A DNA stretch of 64,000 bases from Salisediminibacterium halotolerans (GCF_003814815.1 NZ_RKQQ01000006.1:124001-188000), one strand, 5' to 3'. Numbered from the stretch's first letter, positions 24,624-34,523 are shown. Program-made: numbers and translations. The notes: generated by a model from the sequence alone, not told the origin.

Positions 24624-25505
24624 TCAATTCTCTTTCGATTTATTAAAGGTAAACTGAATCAATGTGGCAACAATGATAAAGACAAAGAGGATAAGGGAAG
24701 CAGCAGCGGCATAACCGAATTCGTTGTACTGAAACCCTCGTTCGTAAATAAACAGTGCCATCGACATTGTGCCGTCGAGCGGACCGCCGCCTGTCATAAC
24801 AAACGGTTCTTCGAAAAACTGCAGCCAACCGATCAGTGTTGTTACCGTGACAAAGAACGTGGCATAACTTAAGGATGGAATCGTAATAAAGCGCAGCTTC
24901 TGAAATTTATTCGCCCCGTCAATATCGGCTGCTTCATAAAATGAACGCGGAATGGATTGGAGTGCGGCCAAATAAATCAGCATGTTAATCCCAATACCTT
25001 TCCAGACCGCTAAGATAATCAGTGATATTTTTGCGACGAACGGATGCTCCAGCCAAGGGACATCCTGAAAACCGAGAGAGTTTAGAACAAAATTAAACAG
25101 TCCGACGTCCATGTTGTAAAGAAATGCCCAGACAACAGCGATTGCGACAATGTTCGTAATCGATGGAACGTAGAAAAGCACCCGAAAAAATGTGAACAGC
25201 TTACTGGAGATATAATTTAGCATGAGTGCGACGCTCAATGAGCAAATAATGACTAGAGGGACGCCGATCGAGACATAAATCAGTGTGTTGAAAATCGATC
25301 GGTGAAACAATGGATCTTGTATCAGATTGATGAAATTTTCCAGACCAACGAATTCGATCGTGTCCCAATTGCCGAGTCCGATCAGGTCAATGTCTGTGAA
25401 GCTGATCGTTAAACTGACAAGAATCGGCAGCAGGGAAAACATAATCAGAAGCAAAACCGCCGGCCCGATAAAGAGCCAAGGTGTCATGGGGCTTTTATGA
25501 TTCAC
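24624..25505 (-). CDS. Sugar ABC transporter permease (MalF type)
   Basis: 293 residues with six membrane segments and the EAA loop YEAADIDGANKFQKLRFITIPSL. It pairs with the following MalG-type protein to form the channel for the oligosaccharide. GTG 25505 is supported by AGGAGG eight bases upstream. It follows the binding-protein gene after a 100-base gap that holds a stable hairpin. Confidence 0.92.
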   Translation of the reverse strand: MNHKSPMTPWLFIGPAVLLLIMFSLLPILVSLTISFTDIDLIGLGNWDTIEFVGLENFINLIQDPLFHRSIFNTLIYVSIGVPLVIICSLSVALMLNYISSKLFTFFRVLFYVPSITNIVAIAVVWAFLYNMDVGLFNFVLNSLGFQDVPWLEHPFVAKISLIILAVWKGIGINMLIYLAALQSIPRSFYEAADIDGANKFQKLRFITIPSLSYATFFVTVTTLIGWLQFFEEPFVMTGGGPLDGTMSMALFIYERGFQYNEFGYAAAASLILFVFIIVATLIQFTFNKSKEN

Positions 25506-25543
25506 ATCCTATTCCTCCTTTGAAAGTATTGCCGGATATATTA

Positions 25544-25578
25544 GAGCTGCCCCGGAAAGTTGGAAAACGGGACAGCTC
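25544..25578 (-). terminator. Intercistronic hairpin between binding protein and permease genes
   Basis: On the minus strand GAGCTGTCCCG pairs with CGGGGCAGCTC (one G-U pair). There is no T run, so it more likely stabilises the 3' end of the binding-protein message or attenuates than stops transcription fully. Confidence 0.5.
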
Positions 25579-25605
25579 ATAAGTCAGAAGGGTAACGGCT
25601 GAATT

Positions 25606-26907
25606 TTAATCGAGGCGGTTTTCTGCTTCTTCTTGAAAGCTGTCCAGTTCTTCATCAAGATCGGCACCTTCGCGGTTGATCCGTTCAAGCGAAGAAAGAA
25701 GATCTTGGGCGATATTTTCCCACTCAGCGAGGACAGGAGGAGCAACCGCTTCTTCGAGCTGATCACCGAAAACAGCGAGCTTCTCGTCTTCTTGCAATTC
25801 TTCATCATCCCATGCAGACTGGCGGGCAGGAAGCGTGTTCGTGTCATTAAACCAGTCGATTTGCGTGTCAGGTTCTGACATATAGGAGATGAACTCTAGC
25901 GATTCGTCAACGTTTTCCGATTCAGAGAAGACGCTCAAATGTGAACCGCCGATCGCAGAAGCATTCTTTTCGCTCCCAGGCATCATCGCAACGTCCCAGT
26001 CGCCTTCAATGTCCGGAGCCTCGTCGCGCAAAATATTCACCATCCAAGGTCCGCTGGAGAACATAGGTTTCTCGCCTTCTTCAAAGCCTTGTTCGATCGG
26101 TACGCCTTCGGTCTCTTGAGCTAATTCTTCATCAAAGAAAGTATGGTAATATTCCATTGCTTCTCTGAATTCCGAAGCGGCAAAATTTTCGGCCCCGTCT
26201 TCTTCGCTGAACTCCCAGCCGTTTTGCCAAGCAAAGATAGGAGGGACGAGCTGGTCTTCTTGATCGATATCATATCCGTACATGCCATCGCCGCGGTCAG
26301 CGAGTTCTCTTGAGGCATCGAGCATTTCCTCCCAGTTTTGCGGCGCCTCGCTGTATCCATGCTCTTCTAAAAGGTCCGTGCGGTAAAACAGCACCCGTGT
26401 ATCGACGTACCAAGGAACACCATACGTAGCGCCGTCGTATTCGGTTGTATCCAAGGCCCCTTCAAAGAAGTCGTCATGATTGATAAAATCATGCTCATCT
26501 TCATATTCGGATAAATCGAGAAAGGCGCCGGCGCCGGCAAACTCTGCGACCCAAGTCGTTCCGAGCTGGAGAACGTCCGGACCTTCACCGGAAGCAACGG
26601 CTGTCAGCAGGCTGTCGTGCGCATTATCCCAAGGGATTGCTTCGACATTGACTTCAATATTCGAGTGTTCTTCTTCAAAACCTTCGACGAACTCTCCAAG
26701 CGCATTTCCTTCTTCTCCCATCGCCCAGACGCTGATTTCAGCAGCTTCCTCAGCATTGTTTTCCTCGTTTGCGTTGGCATTTACATTTGCATTGTCATTT
26801 CCCTCGTTCGCATTGTCGTTTCCTTCTGTTCCGTTATTTCCGCCACATCCAGCAACAACAGTTAACATTGAAGCACCAGCAATGAACATTAACTTTCGAC
26901 TACGCAT
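25606..26907 (-). CDS. Oligosaccharide-binding lipoprotein of ABC transporter
   Basis: 433 residues. A lipoprotein signal ends in LTVVAGC, so the mature Cys is lipid-anchored outside the membrane. A low-complexity linker (NDNANEGNDNAN) precedes an extracellular solute-binding family 1 domain (ISVWAMGEEGNALGEFVEGFEEEHSNIEV, VLQLGTTWVAEFAGAG, YGVPWYVDTRVLFYRTDLLEE). The mature protein is very acidic. In the Listeria counterpart this subunit binds sophoro-oligosaccharides. It is first in the operon. ATG 26907 has a GGAGGG site; two operator palindromes lie just upstream. Confidence 0.92.
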   Translation of the reverse strand: MRSRKLMFIAGASMLTVVAGCGGNNGTEGNDNANEGNDNANVNANANEENNAEEAAEISVWAMGEEGNALGEFVEGFEEEHSNIEVNVEAIPWDNAHDSLLTAVASGEGPDVLQLGTTWVAEFAGAGAFLDLSEYEDEHDFINHDDFFEGALDTTEYDGATYGVPWYVDTRVLFYRTDLLEEHGYSEAPQNWEEMLDASRELADRGDGMYGYDIDQEDQLVPPIFAWQNGWEFSEEDGAENFAASEFREAMEYYHTFFDEELAQETEGVPIEQGFEEGEKPMFSSGPWMVNILRDEAPDIEGDWDVAMMPGSEKNASAIGGSHLSVFSESENVDESLEFISYMSEPDTQIDWFNDTNTLPARQSAWDDEELQEDEKLAVFGDQLEEAVAPPVLAEWENIAQDLLSSLERINREGADLDEELDSFQEEAENRLD

Positions 26908-26941
26908 GATGACCCTCCTTGAGAATGAACTTATATTTTAG

Positions 26942-26953
26942 TGAAACGTTTCA
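26942..26953 (-). promoter_or_regulatory. LacI/CcpA-type operator 1 of the beta-glucan cluster
   Basis: Perfect 12-bp palindrome TGAAACGTTTCA, 35 bases before the binding-protein start. It fits a LacI-family operator and is close to cre. Confidence 0.7.
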
Positions 26954-26996
26954 ACAAAATAGAAAAAATATATAGGGAAATCACCGTTTCTGTTCA

Positions 26997-27010
26997 GTGA
27001 AACGTTTCTA
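26997..27010 (-). promoter_or_regulatory. LacI/CcpA-type operator 2 of the beta-glucan cluster
   Basis: GTGAAACGTTTCTA, a near copy of operator 1 lying 55 bases further upstream. Paired operators could allow looping by the LacI-type regulator. The rest of the 480-base divergent region to 27230 is A+T-rich and shows no gene. Confidence 0.6.
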
Positions 27011-27229
27011 TTAACTTAATGCCATCTTAATTGAATCCGCTTACATGTGTCAATTGTTTTTCTGAATTTTTTTTGGTGATCAAGGTTCCTGTTTACAGAA
27101 TGAAGCTGATTGTCATGCACAACTTTTGCACAACGATAGTCCTTTAGACCGCAAAAAACATCCGTGAAAATTATACGGATTTTTAGCAGCGATATTGATT
27201 CTCTTTGTATTTTCATGTAAATTCAGTGA

Positions 27230-27246
27230 CAGAAAGCGTTTTCACA
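27230..27246 (+). promoter_or_regulatory. Operator-like box upstream of the amylopullulanase gene
   Basis: ACAGAAAGCGTTTTCAC resembles cre with one or two mismatches. It may bind CcpA or a maltose-type LacI regulator. Confidence 0.5.
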
Positions 27247-27287
27247 AATGGATTCATTTTGTGGAAGCTTGATTTTTTACCTGTTTG

Positions 27288-27304
27288 TGCAAACGTTTTC
27301 GCAA
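27288..27304 (+). promoter_or_regulatory. Second operator-like box upstream of the amylopullulanase gene
   Basis: GTGCAAACGTTTTCGCA, a cre-like palindrome 58 bases from the first and about 85 bases before the start codon. The half-site TGCAAACG differs from the TGAAACG of the glucan operators, so a different regulator is possible. Confidence 0.5.
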
Positions 27305-27388
27305 AAACGCGTTGCAGGTCTGGCGACCGGAATAGGGGGGAGCTTTGTACATCTGTCGGATACTATATGGAAGAGGGAGGAGAAAAAT

Positions 27389-30300
27389 GTGTATAAGCGT
27401 AAACAGAAAAAACGTTCAGCAATGTTTATGACGGGTGTGATGGCGTTAAGTGTGTTTTCATCGTTTACACCTGCAGTCACCGCTGAGGTATCGGAGGAGG
27501 ACGACGAGACAGCTGATGCAGCGGATGACATGGCCGAAGTGCCTGAAGGGCATTTGCGTGTGCATTATGACGAAGGCGACATGGACTTGGAAGAGTTGGG
27601 TGTTTGGTTCTGGGGAGATGTCGTGAACGAACCGGAGGAGTGGCCGAACGGGAAATGGTTTGACGATTACGGGACGACCGATTTCGGCGGTTATGTCGAT
27701 GTTGAGCTTGAAGACGGCGCTGAAGAATTCGGCTTTCTCATCAACAACCGTGACGGTGAAAATATCACAGACGATGATGCAGAAGTCGATATTTTAGCAG
27801 AAGAAATGGATGAAGTGTGGCTGACACAAGAGGAAGAGCTTTATTATTATGAACCGGTTGATCTGCCCGAGGATACCTTAAGAGTTCATTTTGAAAACGA
27901 TGAAGATGTTTATGAGCCTTGGGGACTCTGGACATGGGGGGATGTCGCCGATGAACCGGACGAGTGGCCGACAGATGCCCTCCCGTTCAGCGATGAGCAG
28001 ACCGGTCCTTACGGAGCGTACCTCGATCTCGATTTGACCGAGGATGCTTCGTCAATCGGCTTTTTGCTCGTCAATCGTGAAGACGGCGATGAACAAACCG
28101 ATGATTTCAGTTTCGGGGATTTCGATCAGCATCAACAAGTCTTTCTTCACTTAGATGAAGAGGATGTCTACACGAATCCTTATTATGTGAAAGAGGAGGA
28201 AGAAGATGGTGAGCCGGAGCTTGGCGAAGGAGAATATGACTTTGAGATCGGCGGCAGCATAACAGGGACGCTTGATGCTGAGAACCACGCGGTGCTTGAT
28301 GTGGATGTCACCTACCCTGATGAAGATGTCGATGTAGACAGTATCTCAGCTGATGTGACGGAACTTGGCGGACCTGAAGAGCTCTCGATTTCACCGGAAG
28401 TGATGGGTGTAACACTATCTGCTCACTACAGCGTTGAGCCGGGTACATACGAGATCCCGCTCGAGCTGATTGACGAAGAAGGCGGCGTTTATGAGGGCGC
28501 GGCCGAAGCGGAAGTGACCGAGCACACAAAAGAAGACGGCGATTTCAATTGGGACGAATCGGTTATTTACTTTATGCTGACGGACCGTTTCTATGACGGC
28601 GAACCGGCGAATAACGATCCGTACGAGCTCGATTATTCAAGCTTTGACAACGACCGCGGTACGCCTCAAGGCGGCGATTTCGTCGGCGTGAAAGAAAACC
28701 TTGATTACTTGGACGACCTCGGCGTCAATACGATCTGGATTACGCCGATTGTGGAAAATGTCGCTCATGATGTGAGTTTTGACAGCGACGATGGTTCCTA
28801 TTTCGGGTATCACGGCTACTGGGCGAATGATTTTGAAGCGCTGAATCCGCACTTAGGTACGCTGGAGGAATTTCATGACTTAATCGATGCGGCAGCCGAG
28901 CGTGACATGGAACTGATGGTCGATGTGGTGTTAAATCATCCGGGTTACGGCTTGAAACCGGAAGATGGCGAGATTGAAGACCCGCCGGCCGGCTATCCGA
29001 CCGACGAGGACCGTGAACGTTTTGAGGGGATGATTCGGGAAGAATCCGGCTCAACAGATGAAACAATGGAACTTGCTGACCTTCCGGACTTTAAAACGGA
29101 AGTGCCGGAAGTGAGAGAAGAAATTGTTGACTGGCAAGCCGGCTGGATTGAGAAATCGACAACCGATGCGGGCAATGCGATTTCCTCGTTTCGCGTTGAT
29201 ACCGTGAAGCATGTCGATGAGCCGACGTGGCAGCTGTTTAAAAATGAACTCACACGTGCCGACGAAGGATTTAAGATGATCGGTGAAGCGTGGGAAGACA
29301 ATATTGACGGCGATCACCGCTATTTAAACTCCGGCCAGATGGACTCGCTGCTTGACTTTCAATTCAAAGATGCAGCCGGAAATCTTGTGAACGGCGATAT
29401 CGATGCGGCGGTTGATTATTTGGACGGCATGCAGCATACGCTTGATAATAAAGCGACAGTTGGTAATTTCCTCGGGAGCCACGATGAAGAAGGGTTCTTG
29501 TATGCGCAAGACGGCGATGAAGGCAAGCTGAAAGTCGCGGCTTCGCTGCAAGCCTTCGCAAAAGGTCAGCCGGTGATTTATTACGGCGAAGAACTCGGTC
29601 AGTCGGGCGATGACAATTGGCCGTATTATGACAACCGGTATGATATGGGCTGGGACATGATCGAAGGCAATGACATTCTCGATCACTATCAGAATGTATT
29701 CAATTTGCGCGGGGACTACAGTGAAGTTTTGAGCCGGGGTGAATTTAATCACGTCGCCGGTTCAACGGAAGAAGATTATGCGTTATTCAGCCGGTCGTAC
29801 GGTGAAGAAGCTGTTTACGCTGCTTTAAACGTTGAAGAAGAGACGCGCGAGATCACTCTCGACGTTGATTCGGATGACGCGGTGGTAACGGATCAATATA
29901 CCGACGAAACTTATGCGGCGGCAGATGGCACTGTTGACGTCAGTCTTCCTGCGATGGCGGACGGCGGAACGGCACTGTTGACGGTTGAAAATGGCGCAAT
30001 CCTTGAAGCTGATGAAGATGCGACCGATCCGGATGACGAGTCGGATGAATCAGGTGAATCAGAGGAGATTCCTGATAACCACTTGCGTGTTCATTATGAC
30101 AACGGCGATGTATCGCCATCCAACTTAGGTGTCTGGTATTGGGACGGTGCAGCCGAGCCGTCTGAAGAATCGTCTGATTGGCCCGGCGATGAGTACTTCT
30201 CTGAAGACAATATGACGGATTTCGGTCCGTATATTGACATAGAGCTTGAAGAAGGCGCCGAGCGTCTCGATATGCTTGTCAACAATGTCGAAGGCGACAA

Positions 30301-33202
30301 CTTGACCGGAGACGTTGCAGTGGATCTGCTTTCTTCGGAAATGAATGAGATTTGGCTTTATGAAGACGGCAGTTACCAAACGTATGAACCGGCCGATCTG
30401 GAAGATCAAGTCCGGATTCATTATGAACGTGAAGACGGGGACTACGGCGATTGGGGCGTTTGGTTTTGGGAGCAAGGGTTGAATCCTCCGGAAGATTGGC
30501 CTGCTGATGCTGTCGACTTCGAAGCAGAAGGCCGCTACGGCGCTTATGTCGATATCGACTTGGAGGAAGATGCCGAAGAAATCGGTTTTCTGCTTTTGAA
30601 TAAAGCTAATGAGGACGAGCAAACAGACGATATTGAATTTGAGGAACTGCAAGAGCACAAGCAAATTTTCGTCACAGAAGGTGATGATTCAGCTTACAAT
30701 AATCCTTACCATGTGAGCCAGGATGGACTGCGGACAGCTGAAGTCCTTTCTGAAGAGCAGATTGAATTAACGTTCTCCGCGACGGATGGATTCGATGAGG
30801 AAGCGCTTGCTGAAGGTCTCTCGATCTCGGGTTATGACGGTGAGAGTAAAGAGTTTGATTCGGTAACGATCGAAGATGACGGGGTTACGGTTAATGTTCA
30901 CGGATCGTTTGATCTTGAGGCTGCCCCTTTTGAAGTGACCTTTAACGAGCGGACAGTCTCGGCAATGATCGGCTGGCGGCTAAAAGATGAGCTGTATGCT
31001 TACGACGGTGATCTCGGTGCTGAACTCCGCGACGACGGTTCTGCCGAATTGAAATTATGGTCGCCAAGTGCGGACAACGTTAATATCATCTTATACGACC
31101 GTGACGATCAAGATGAAGTTGTCACTGATGATATCGCAATGGAACGTGGGGACAGCGGTGTCTGGTCGGTGATGTTAGACGATGCGAACACAGGTGTTGG
31201 CGATCTTGACGGGTATTACTATCATTATGAAATCGAGCGCGACGGTGAAACGGTCTTAGCTCTCGATCCTTATGCAGCGTCGATGGCTGCCTGGGATTCA
31301 TCGGATGATGATAATTATATCGGCAAAGCAGCGATTGTCGATGTCTCCTCTGTCGGACCCGACCTGGACTTTGCCGATATTGATGGATTTGAAAAACGTG
31401 AGGATGCGATCATTTATGAACTGCACGTCCGTGATTTCACCTCTGATCCATCGATTGAAGATGAATTAGACAATCAATTTGGAACATTTGACGCATTTGC
31501 CGAGCGGCTCGACTACTTGGAGGATATGGGTGTGACGCATGTTCAGCTGCTGCCGGTAATGAGTTATTTCTTTGCCAATGAATTCGAAGCGGATGAGCGC
31601 ATGCTTGATTATGCTTCGACGCAAACGAATTATAATTGGGGGTATGACCCGCACAGTTATTTCTCGCTGACAGGGATGTACTCGCAAGACCCGGAAGACG
31701 CTTCGAAACGGATTGAAGAGTTCAAGATGCTGATTGATGAAATTCACAGCCGCGATATGGGTGTTATTCTCGATGTCGTGTATAATCACACGGCGCGAAA
31801 CCGTATCTTTGAAGATCTTGAACCGAATTATTACCACTTCATGGATGCTGATGGCACACCGCGTGTCAGCTTCGGCGGCGGACGGCTCGGCACGACTCAT
31901 GAAATGTCGAGACGCATCCTTGTCGACTCGATCATGCATTGGGTCGAAGAGTATAAAGTAGATGGTTTCCGTTTTGATATGATGGGTGATCACGACGCAG
32001 AAAGCATTCAAATCGCGTACGATAAAGCGAAAGAAGTGAACCCTGACATCGTGATGATCGGCGAAGGGTGGCGGACGTTTGTCGGGGATGAAATGTACCC
32101 GGATGTTCAGCCTGCCGATCAAGACTGGATGCAGGATACAGAAAGTGTCGGTTCGTTCTCCGATGACTTCCGCAACGAACTGAAATCAGGTTTTGGCAGT
32201 GAAGGGGAACCGCGGTTTATCACAGACGGCGAACGAGACATTCAGCAAATTTTCGATAATTTGACGGCGAACCCGCATAACTTCACGGCGACAAACCCGG
32301 GAGATGTCGTGCCGTATGTCGCAGCGCACGATAACTTGACGTTGCATGATGTGATTGCTCAATCGATCGAAAAAGATCCGAAAGATCATCAAGAAGAAAT
32401 TCATGACCGGATCCGTTTAGGGAACTTAATGGTTTTGACCGCACAAGGAACGGCTTTTCTGCACGGCGGACAAGAATTCGGACGTACGAAGCAGTTTAAG
32501 CACGAAGATTATCGTGAGCCGGTTGCGGATAATGAAGTTCCGTATAAGTCGACCTTTATGACAGACGAAGACGGTGATCCGTTTGATTATCCGTACTTCA
32601 TTCACGATTCGTATGATTCTTCTGACGCTGTTAACCTGTTTGACTGGGAGAAAGCAACGAATGAAGAAGAATATCCGCTCAACGTCGAAACGCGCGACTA
32701 TACGAAAGGCATGGTTGAACTGCGCCGATCGACAGATGCATTCCGGTCAGGAACGATGGACGAGATTGATGAGAACGTATCGTTTATCGATGCGCCGGAA
32801 GTAGACGAGACGGACCTTCTCATCGGTTATCATGCTGTATCGACCGATGATACGGGCGAATACTATGTATTTGTCAATGCCGACAATCAAGAACGTACGA
32901 TGACACTCGACAACGATTTAACTGAAGAGACAGTGATTGTCGACGGCAACGAAGCGGGTACAACTGAAGTCAGCAATCCGCAAGGATTTGAGCTGTCAGA
33001 AGATAGTATTACGCTCGATCCGTTAACAGCCGTTGTTGTAAGAGAGGGCGGGGATGAAGAAACGCCTGGACCGCCTGGACGTCCGGATCAGCCGGGTCCT
33101 CCGGAAGACTTGCCGAACCATCCAGGCCGGCCGGACTTGCCGGATCTGCCGGGCCCTGCGCTTGAAAACAGTCAGTCCGACCGGATACAAAACGGACGGT
33201 AA
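27389..33202 (+). CDS. Secreted two-headed amylopullulanase (alpha-amylase plus type I pullulanase)
   Basis: 1937 residues from GTG 27389, placed eight bases after GGGAGGAG; the earlier ATG at 27248 would give an N-terminus that is not a signal peptide. Signal peptide 1-32 (RKQKKRS...FTPAVTAE). Two CBM41-like starch-binding modules (near 55 and 163: LRVHYDEGD...GVWFWGD). GH13 amylase from about 387 with nucleophile Asp 604 (SFRVDTVKH), acid Glu 633 (GEAW) and Asp 699 (GSHDE). Two more CBM41-like modules (near 898 and 1008). A CBM48-like region, then pullulanase with YNWGYDP (about 1415), Asp 1530 (GFRFDMMGDHD), Glu 1559 (IGEGW) and AAHDN. A Pro/Gly-rich tail ends the protein. It is very acidic. 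Size and layout match the alkaline amylopullulanase of Bacillus sp. KSM-1378 as I recall it. It would cut alpha-1,4 and alpha-1,6 bonds outside the cell. Confidence 0.95.
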   Translation: MYKRKQKKRSAMFMTGVMALSVFSSFTPAVTAEVSEEDDETADAADDMAEVPEGHLRVHYDEGDMDLEELGVWFWGDVVNEPEEWPNGKWFDDYGTTDFGGYVDVELEDGAEEFGFLINNRDGENITDDDAEVDILAEEMDEVWLTQEEELYYYEPVDLPEDTLRVHFENDEDVYEPWGLWTWGDVADEPDEWPTDALPFSDEQTGPYGAYLDLDLTEDASSIGFLLVNREDGDEQTDDFSFGDFDQHQQVFLHLDEEDVYTNPYYVKEEEEDGEPELGEGEYDFEIGGSITGTLDAENHAVLDVDVTYPDEDVDVDSISADVTELGGPEELSISPEVMGVTLSAHYSVEPGTYEIPLELIDEEGGVYEGAAEAEVTEHTKEDGDFNWDESVIYFMLTDRFYDGEPANNDPYELDYSSFDNDRGTPQGGDFVGVKENLDYLDDLGVNTIWITPIVENVAHDVSFDSDDGSYFGYHGYWANDFEALNPHLGTLEEFHDLIDAAAERDMELMVDVVLNHPGYGLKPEDGEIEDPPAGYPTDEDRERFEGMIREESGSTDETMELADLPDFKTEVPEVREEIVDWQAGWIEKSTTDAGNAISSFRVDTVKHVDEPTWQLFKNELTRADEGFKMIGEAWEDNIDGDHRYLNSGQMDSLLDFQFKDAAGNLVNGDIDAAVDYLDGMQHTLDNKATVGNFLGSHDEEGFLYAQDGDEGKLKVAASLQAFAKGQPVIYYGEELGQSGDDNWPYYDNRYDMGWDMIEGNDILDHYQNVFNLRGDYSEVLSRGEFNHVAGSTEEDYALFSRSYGEEAVYAALNVEEETREITLDVDSDDAVVTDQYTDETYAAADGTVDVSLPAMADGGTALLTVENGAILEADEDATDPDDESDESGESEEIPDNHLRVHYDNGDVSPSNLGVWYWDGAAEPSEESSDWPGDEYFSEDNMTDFGPYIDIELEEGAERLDMLVNNVEGDNLTGDVAVDLLSSEMNEIWLYEDGSYQTYEPADLEDQVRIHYEREDGDYGDWGVWFWEQGLNPPEDWPADAVDFEAEGRYGAYVDIDLEEDAEEIGFLLLNKANEDEQTDDIEFEELQEHKQIFVTEGDDSAYNNPYHVSQDGLRTAEVLSEEQIELTFSATDGFDEEALAEGLSISGYDGESKEFDSVTIEDDGVTVNVHGSFDLEAAPFEVTFNERTVSAMIGWRLKDELYAYDGDLGAELRDDGSAELKLWSPSADNVNIILYDRDDQDEVVTDDIAMERGDSGVWSVMLDDANTGVGDLDGYYYHYEIERDGETVLALDPYAASMAAWDSSDDDNYIGKAAIVDVSSVGPDLDFADIDGFEKREDAIIYELHVRDFTSDPSIEDELDNQFGTFDAFAERLDYLEDMGVTHVQLLPVMSYFFANEFEADERMLDYASTQTNYNWGYDPHSYFSLTGMYSQDPEDASKRIEEFKMLIDEIHSRDMGVILDVVYNHTARNRIFEDLEPNYYHFMDADGTPRVSFGGGRLGTTHEMSRRILVDSIMHWVEEYKVDGFRFDMMGDHDAESIQIAYDKAKEVNPDIVMIGEGWRTFVGDEMYPDVQPADQDWMQDTESVGSFSDDFRNELKSGFGSEGEPRFITDGERDIQQIFDNLTANPHNFTATNPGDVVPYVAAHDNLTLHDVIAQSIEKDPKDHQEEIHDRIRLGNLMVLTAQGTAFLHGGQEFGRTKQFKHEDYREPVADNEVPYKSTFMTDEDGDPFDYPYFIHDSYDSSDAVNLFDWEKATNEEEYPLNVETRDYTKGMVELRRSTDAFRSGTMDEIDENVSFIDAPEVDETDLLIGYHAVSTDDTGEYYVFVNADNQERTMTLDNDLTEETVIVDGNEAGTTEVSNPQGFELSEDSITLDPLTAVVVREGGDEETPGPPGRPDQPGPPEDLPNHPGRPDLPDLPGPALENSQSDRIQNGR

Positions 33203-33250
33203 ACGGTGCTGATCAGGTTATAACTCAGCCGGGCTGAGATATTGACGCTG

Positions 33251-33284
33251 TCCCCCTTCGCCTTCATTGGCGGAGGGGGATTTG
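33251..33284. terminator. Hairpin between convergent amylopullulanase and polymerase genes
   Basis: TCCCCCTTCGCC (33251-33262) pairs with GGCGGAGGGGGA (33269-33280) with one mismatch; the T run is short. Confidence 0.6.
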
Positions 33285-33294
33285 TCTGCTCCGG

Positions 33295-34518
33295 TCACTT
33301 GTAATGCCCGCCGATTTTTTTCGCCCGTTCGAGCGCTTGACCGGCGTCGGTTAACGAAGAGGCGTACATAATCGCATCCGCGCCGTAGCGTTCTTTCAGC
33401 GTGTCGAGTGTACGGTTTAACGCCGGCTGGTCTTCCAATTCATCAAACAGATTTAACTGCCGGAATGCATCGGGCTCGACTTTATCGAGCGCGAGGCTGA
33501 GACTGCGGACGGGCGTGCCGTTCCAATGCCGCTCAAACAGAGTCCGCGCGGCGCGGTAAATGACGCGGCCGTCATTGGTCGGCATATGCAGCGCGATTTG
33601 CCGGGAAAAACCGTCCGGCGTGTCGTATGTGCCGCGCACGCCGAGCGAAATCTGCCGGCCGAGCAGCCGTTCGGACCGCGTTCGGCGCGCGACTTCTTCT
33701 GCGAGTTCGCGCACGACGACGAGGATATCTGCCTGTTTAGTGTAATCTTTCGGAAGCGTCATGCCGTGGCCGACGCTTTTCTTTTCCTGGTGCGTATTCG
33801 GCGTCACCGGAGACGGATCGATGCCGTTGGCGTATTGCCAAAGAAGTTCGCCGTTAATGCCCCAGCGCTTTTGCAGCCGTTTCAGCGGAGTATTGGCAAG
33901 GCCTCCGATCGTGCGGATCCCGGCGCTGTGCATGTGCTTTTCCATCTTTCGGCCGATCCCGAACAGCTTTTTAATCGGAAACGGCCAGAAATCGTGTTCG
34001 AGACGATCTTTATGCAAGGTGAAGATCCCGCCCGGCCGTTTTTTCGCGAGCAAATCGCAAGCGCTTTTGGCTAAAATTTTCGTTTCGCCGATCCCGATCC
34101 GGGCAACGATCCCGAACTGGCGGTAAATTTCTTCTTGAAGTTTCTTTGCGGTCTCTTCCGGATCTGTTTCGTGCGGCGTGCCGGTCAGTTCGATGAACGA
34201 TTCGTCGACGGAAAACGGCTCAACTTGGTCGGTGTAGGTTAAAAACAGTTCATTAATCTGTGTGGAGATATCGACGTAAAGCTGCATCCTCGGACGGACG
34301 ATTTGCAATGGCGGACATTTTCCTTCTGCTTCCCAAAGCGCTTCAGCGGTTTGAACGCCGTACGTTTTCGCGATCGGACAAGCGGCTAAAATCACGCCGC
34401 TACGGCGCTCCGGATCGCCGGCAACGACGACGGGCAAGTCAGTGAGGCGCGCGTCATACACTTTTTCAACGGCTGCGTAAAAACTTTGCATATCGATCAA
34501 AAAGACGGTGCGCTTCAT
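33295..34518 (-). CDS. Y-family translesion DNA polymerase (YqjW/UvrX type)
   Basis: 407 residues from ATG 34518 (GGAGGTG ten bases upstream); the longer reading to 34677 runs through the upstream gene. Polymerase palm: VFLIDMQSFYAAVEK with the first catalytic Asp, and VEPFSVDESFIELTG with Asp-Glu. Helix-hairpin-helix LFGIGRKMEKHMHSAGIRTIGGLA and the little-finger domain follow. The C-terminus LNLFDELEDQPALNRTLDTLKERYG is typical of the UvrX/YqjW/ImuB-like branch and includes a beta-clamp-binding motif (QLNLF). It lies five bases after a YolD-like gene with a LexA box, so it belongs to the SOS response. Confidence 0.93.
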   Translation of the reverse strand: MKRTVFLIDMQSFYAAVEKVYDARLTDLPVVVAGDPERRSGVILAACPIAKTYGVQTAEALWEAEGKCPPLQIVRPRMQLYVDISTQINELFLTYTDQVEPFSVDESFIELTGTPHETDPEETAKKLQEEIYRQFGIVARIGIGETKILAKSACDLLAKKRPGGIFTLHKDRLEHDFWPFPIKKLFGIGRKMEKHMHSAGIRTIGGLANTPLKRLQKRWGINGELLWQYANGIDPSPVTPNTHQEKKSVGHGMTLPKDYTKQADILVVVRELAEEVARRTRSERLLGRQISLGVRGTYDTPDGFSRQIALHMPTNDGRVIYRAARTLFERHWNGTPVRSLSLALDKVEPDAFRQLNLFDELEDQPALNRTLDTLKERYGADAIMYASSLTDAGQALERAKKIGGHYK

Positions 34519-34523
34519 GACTG

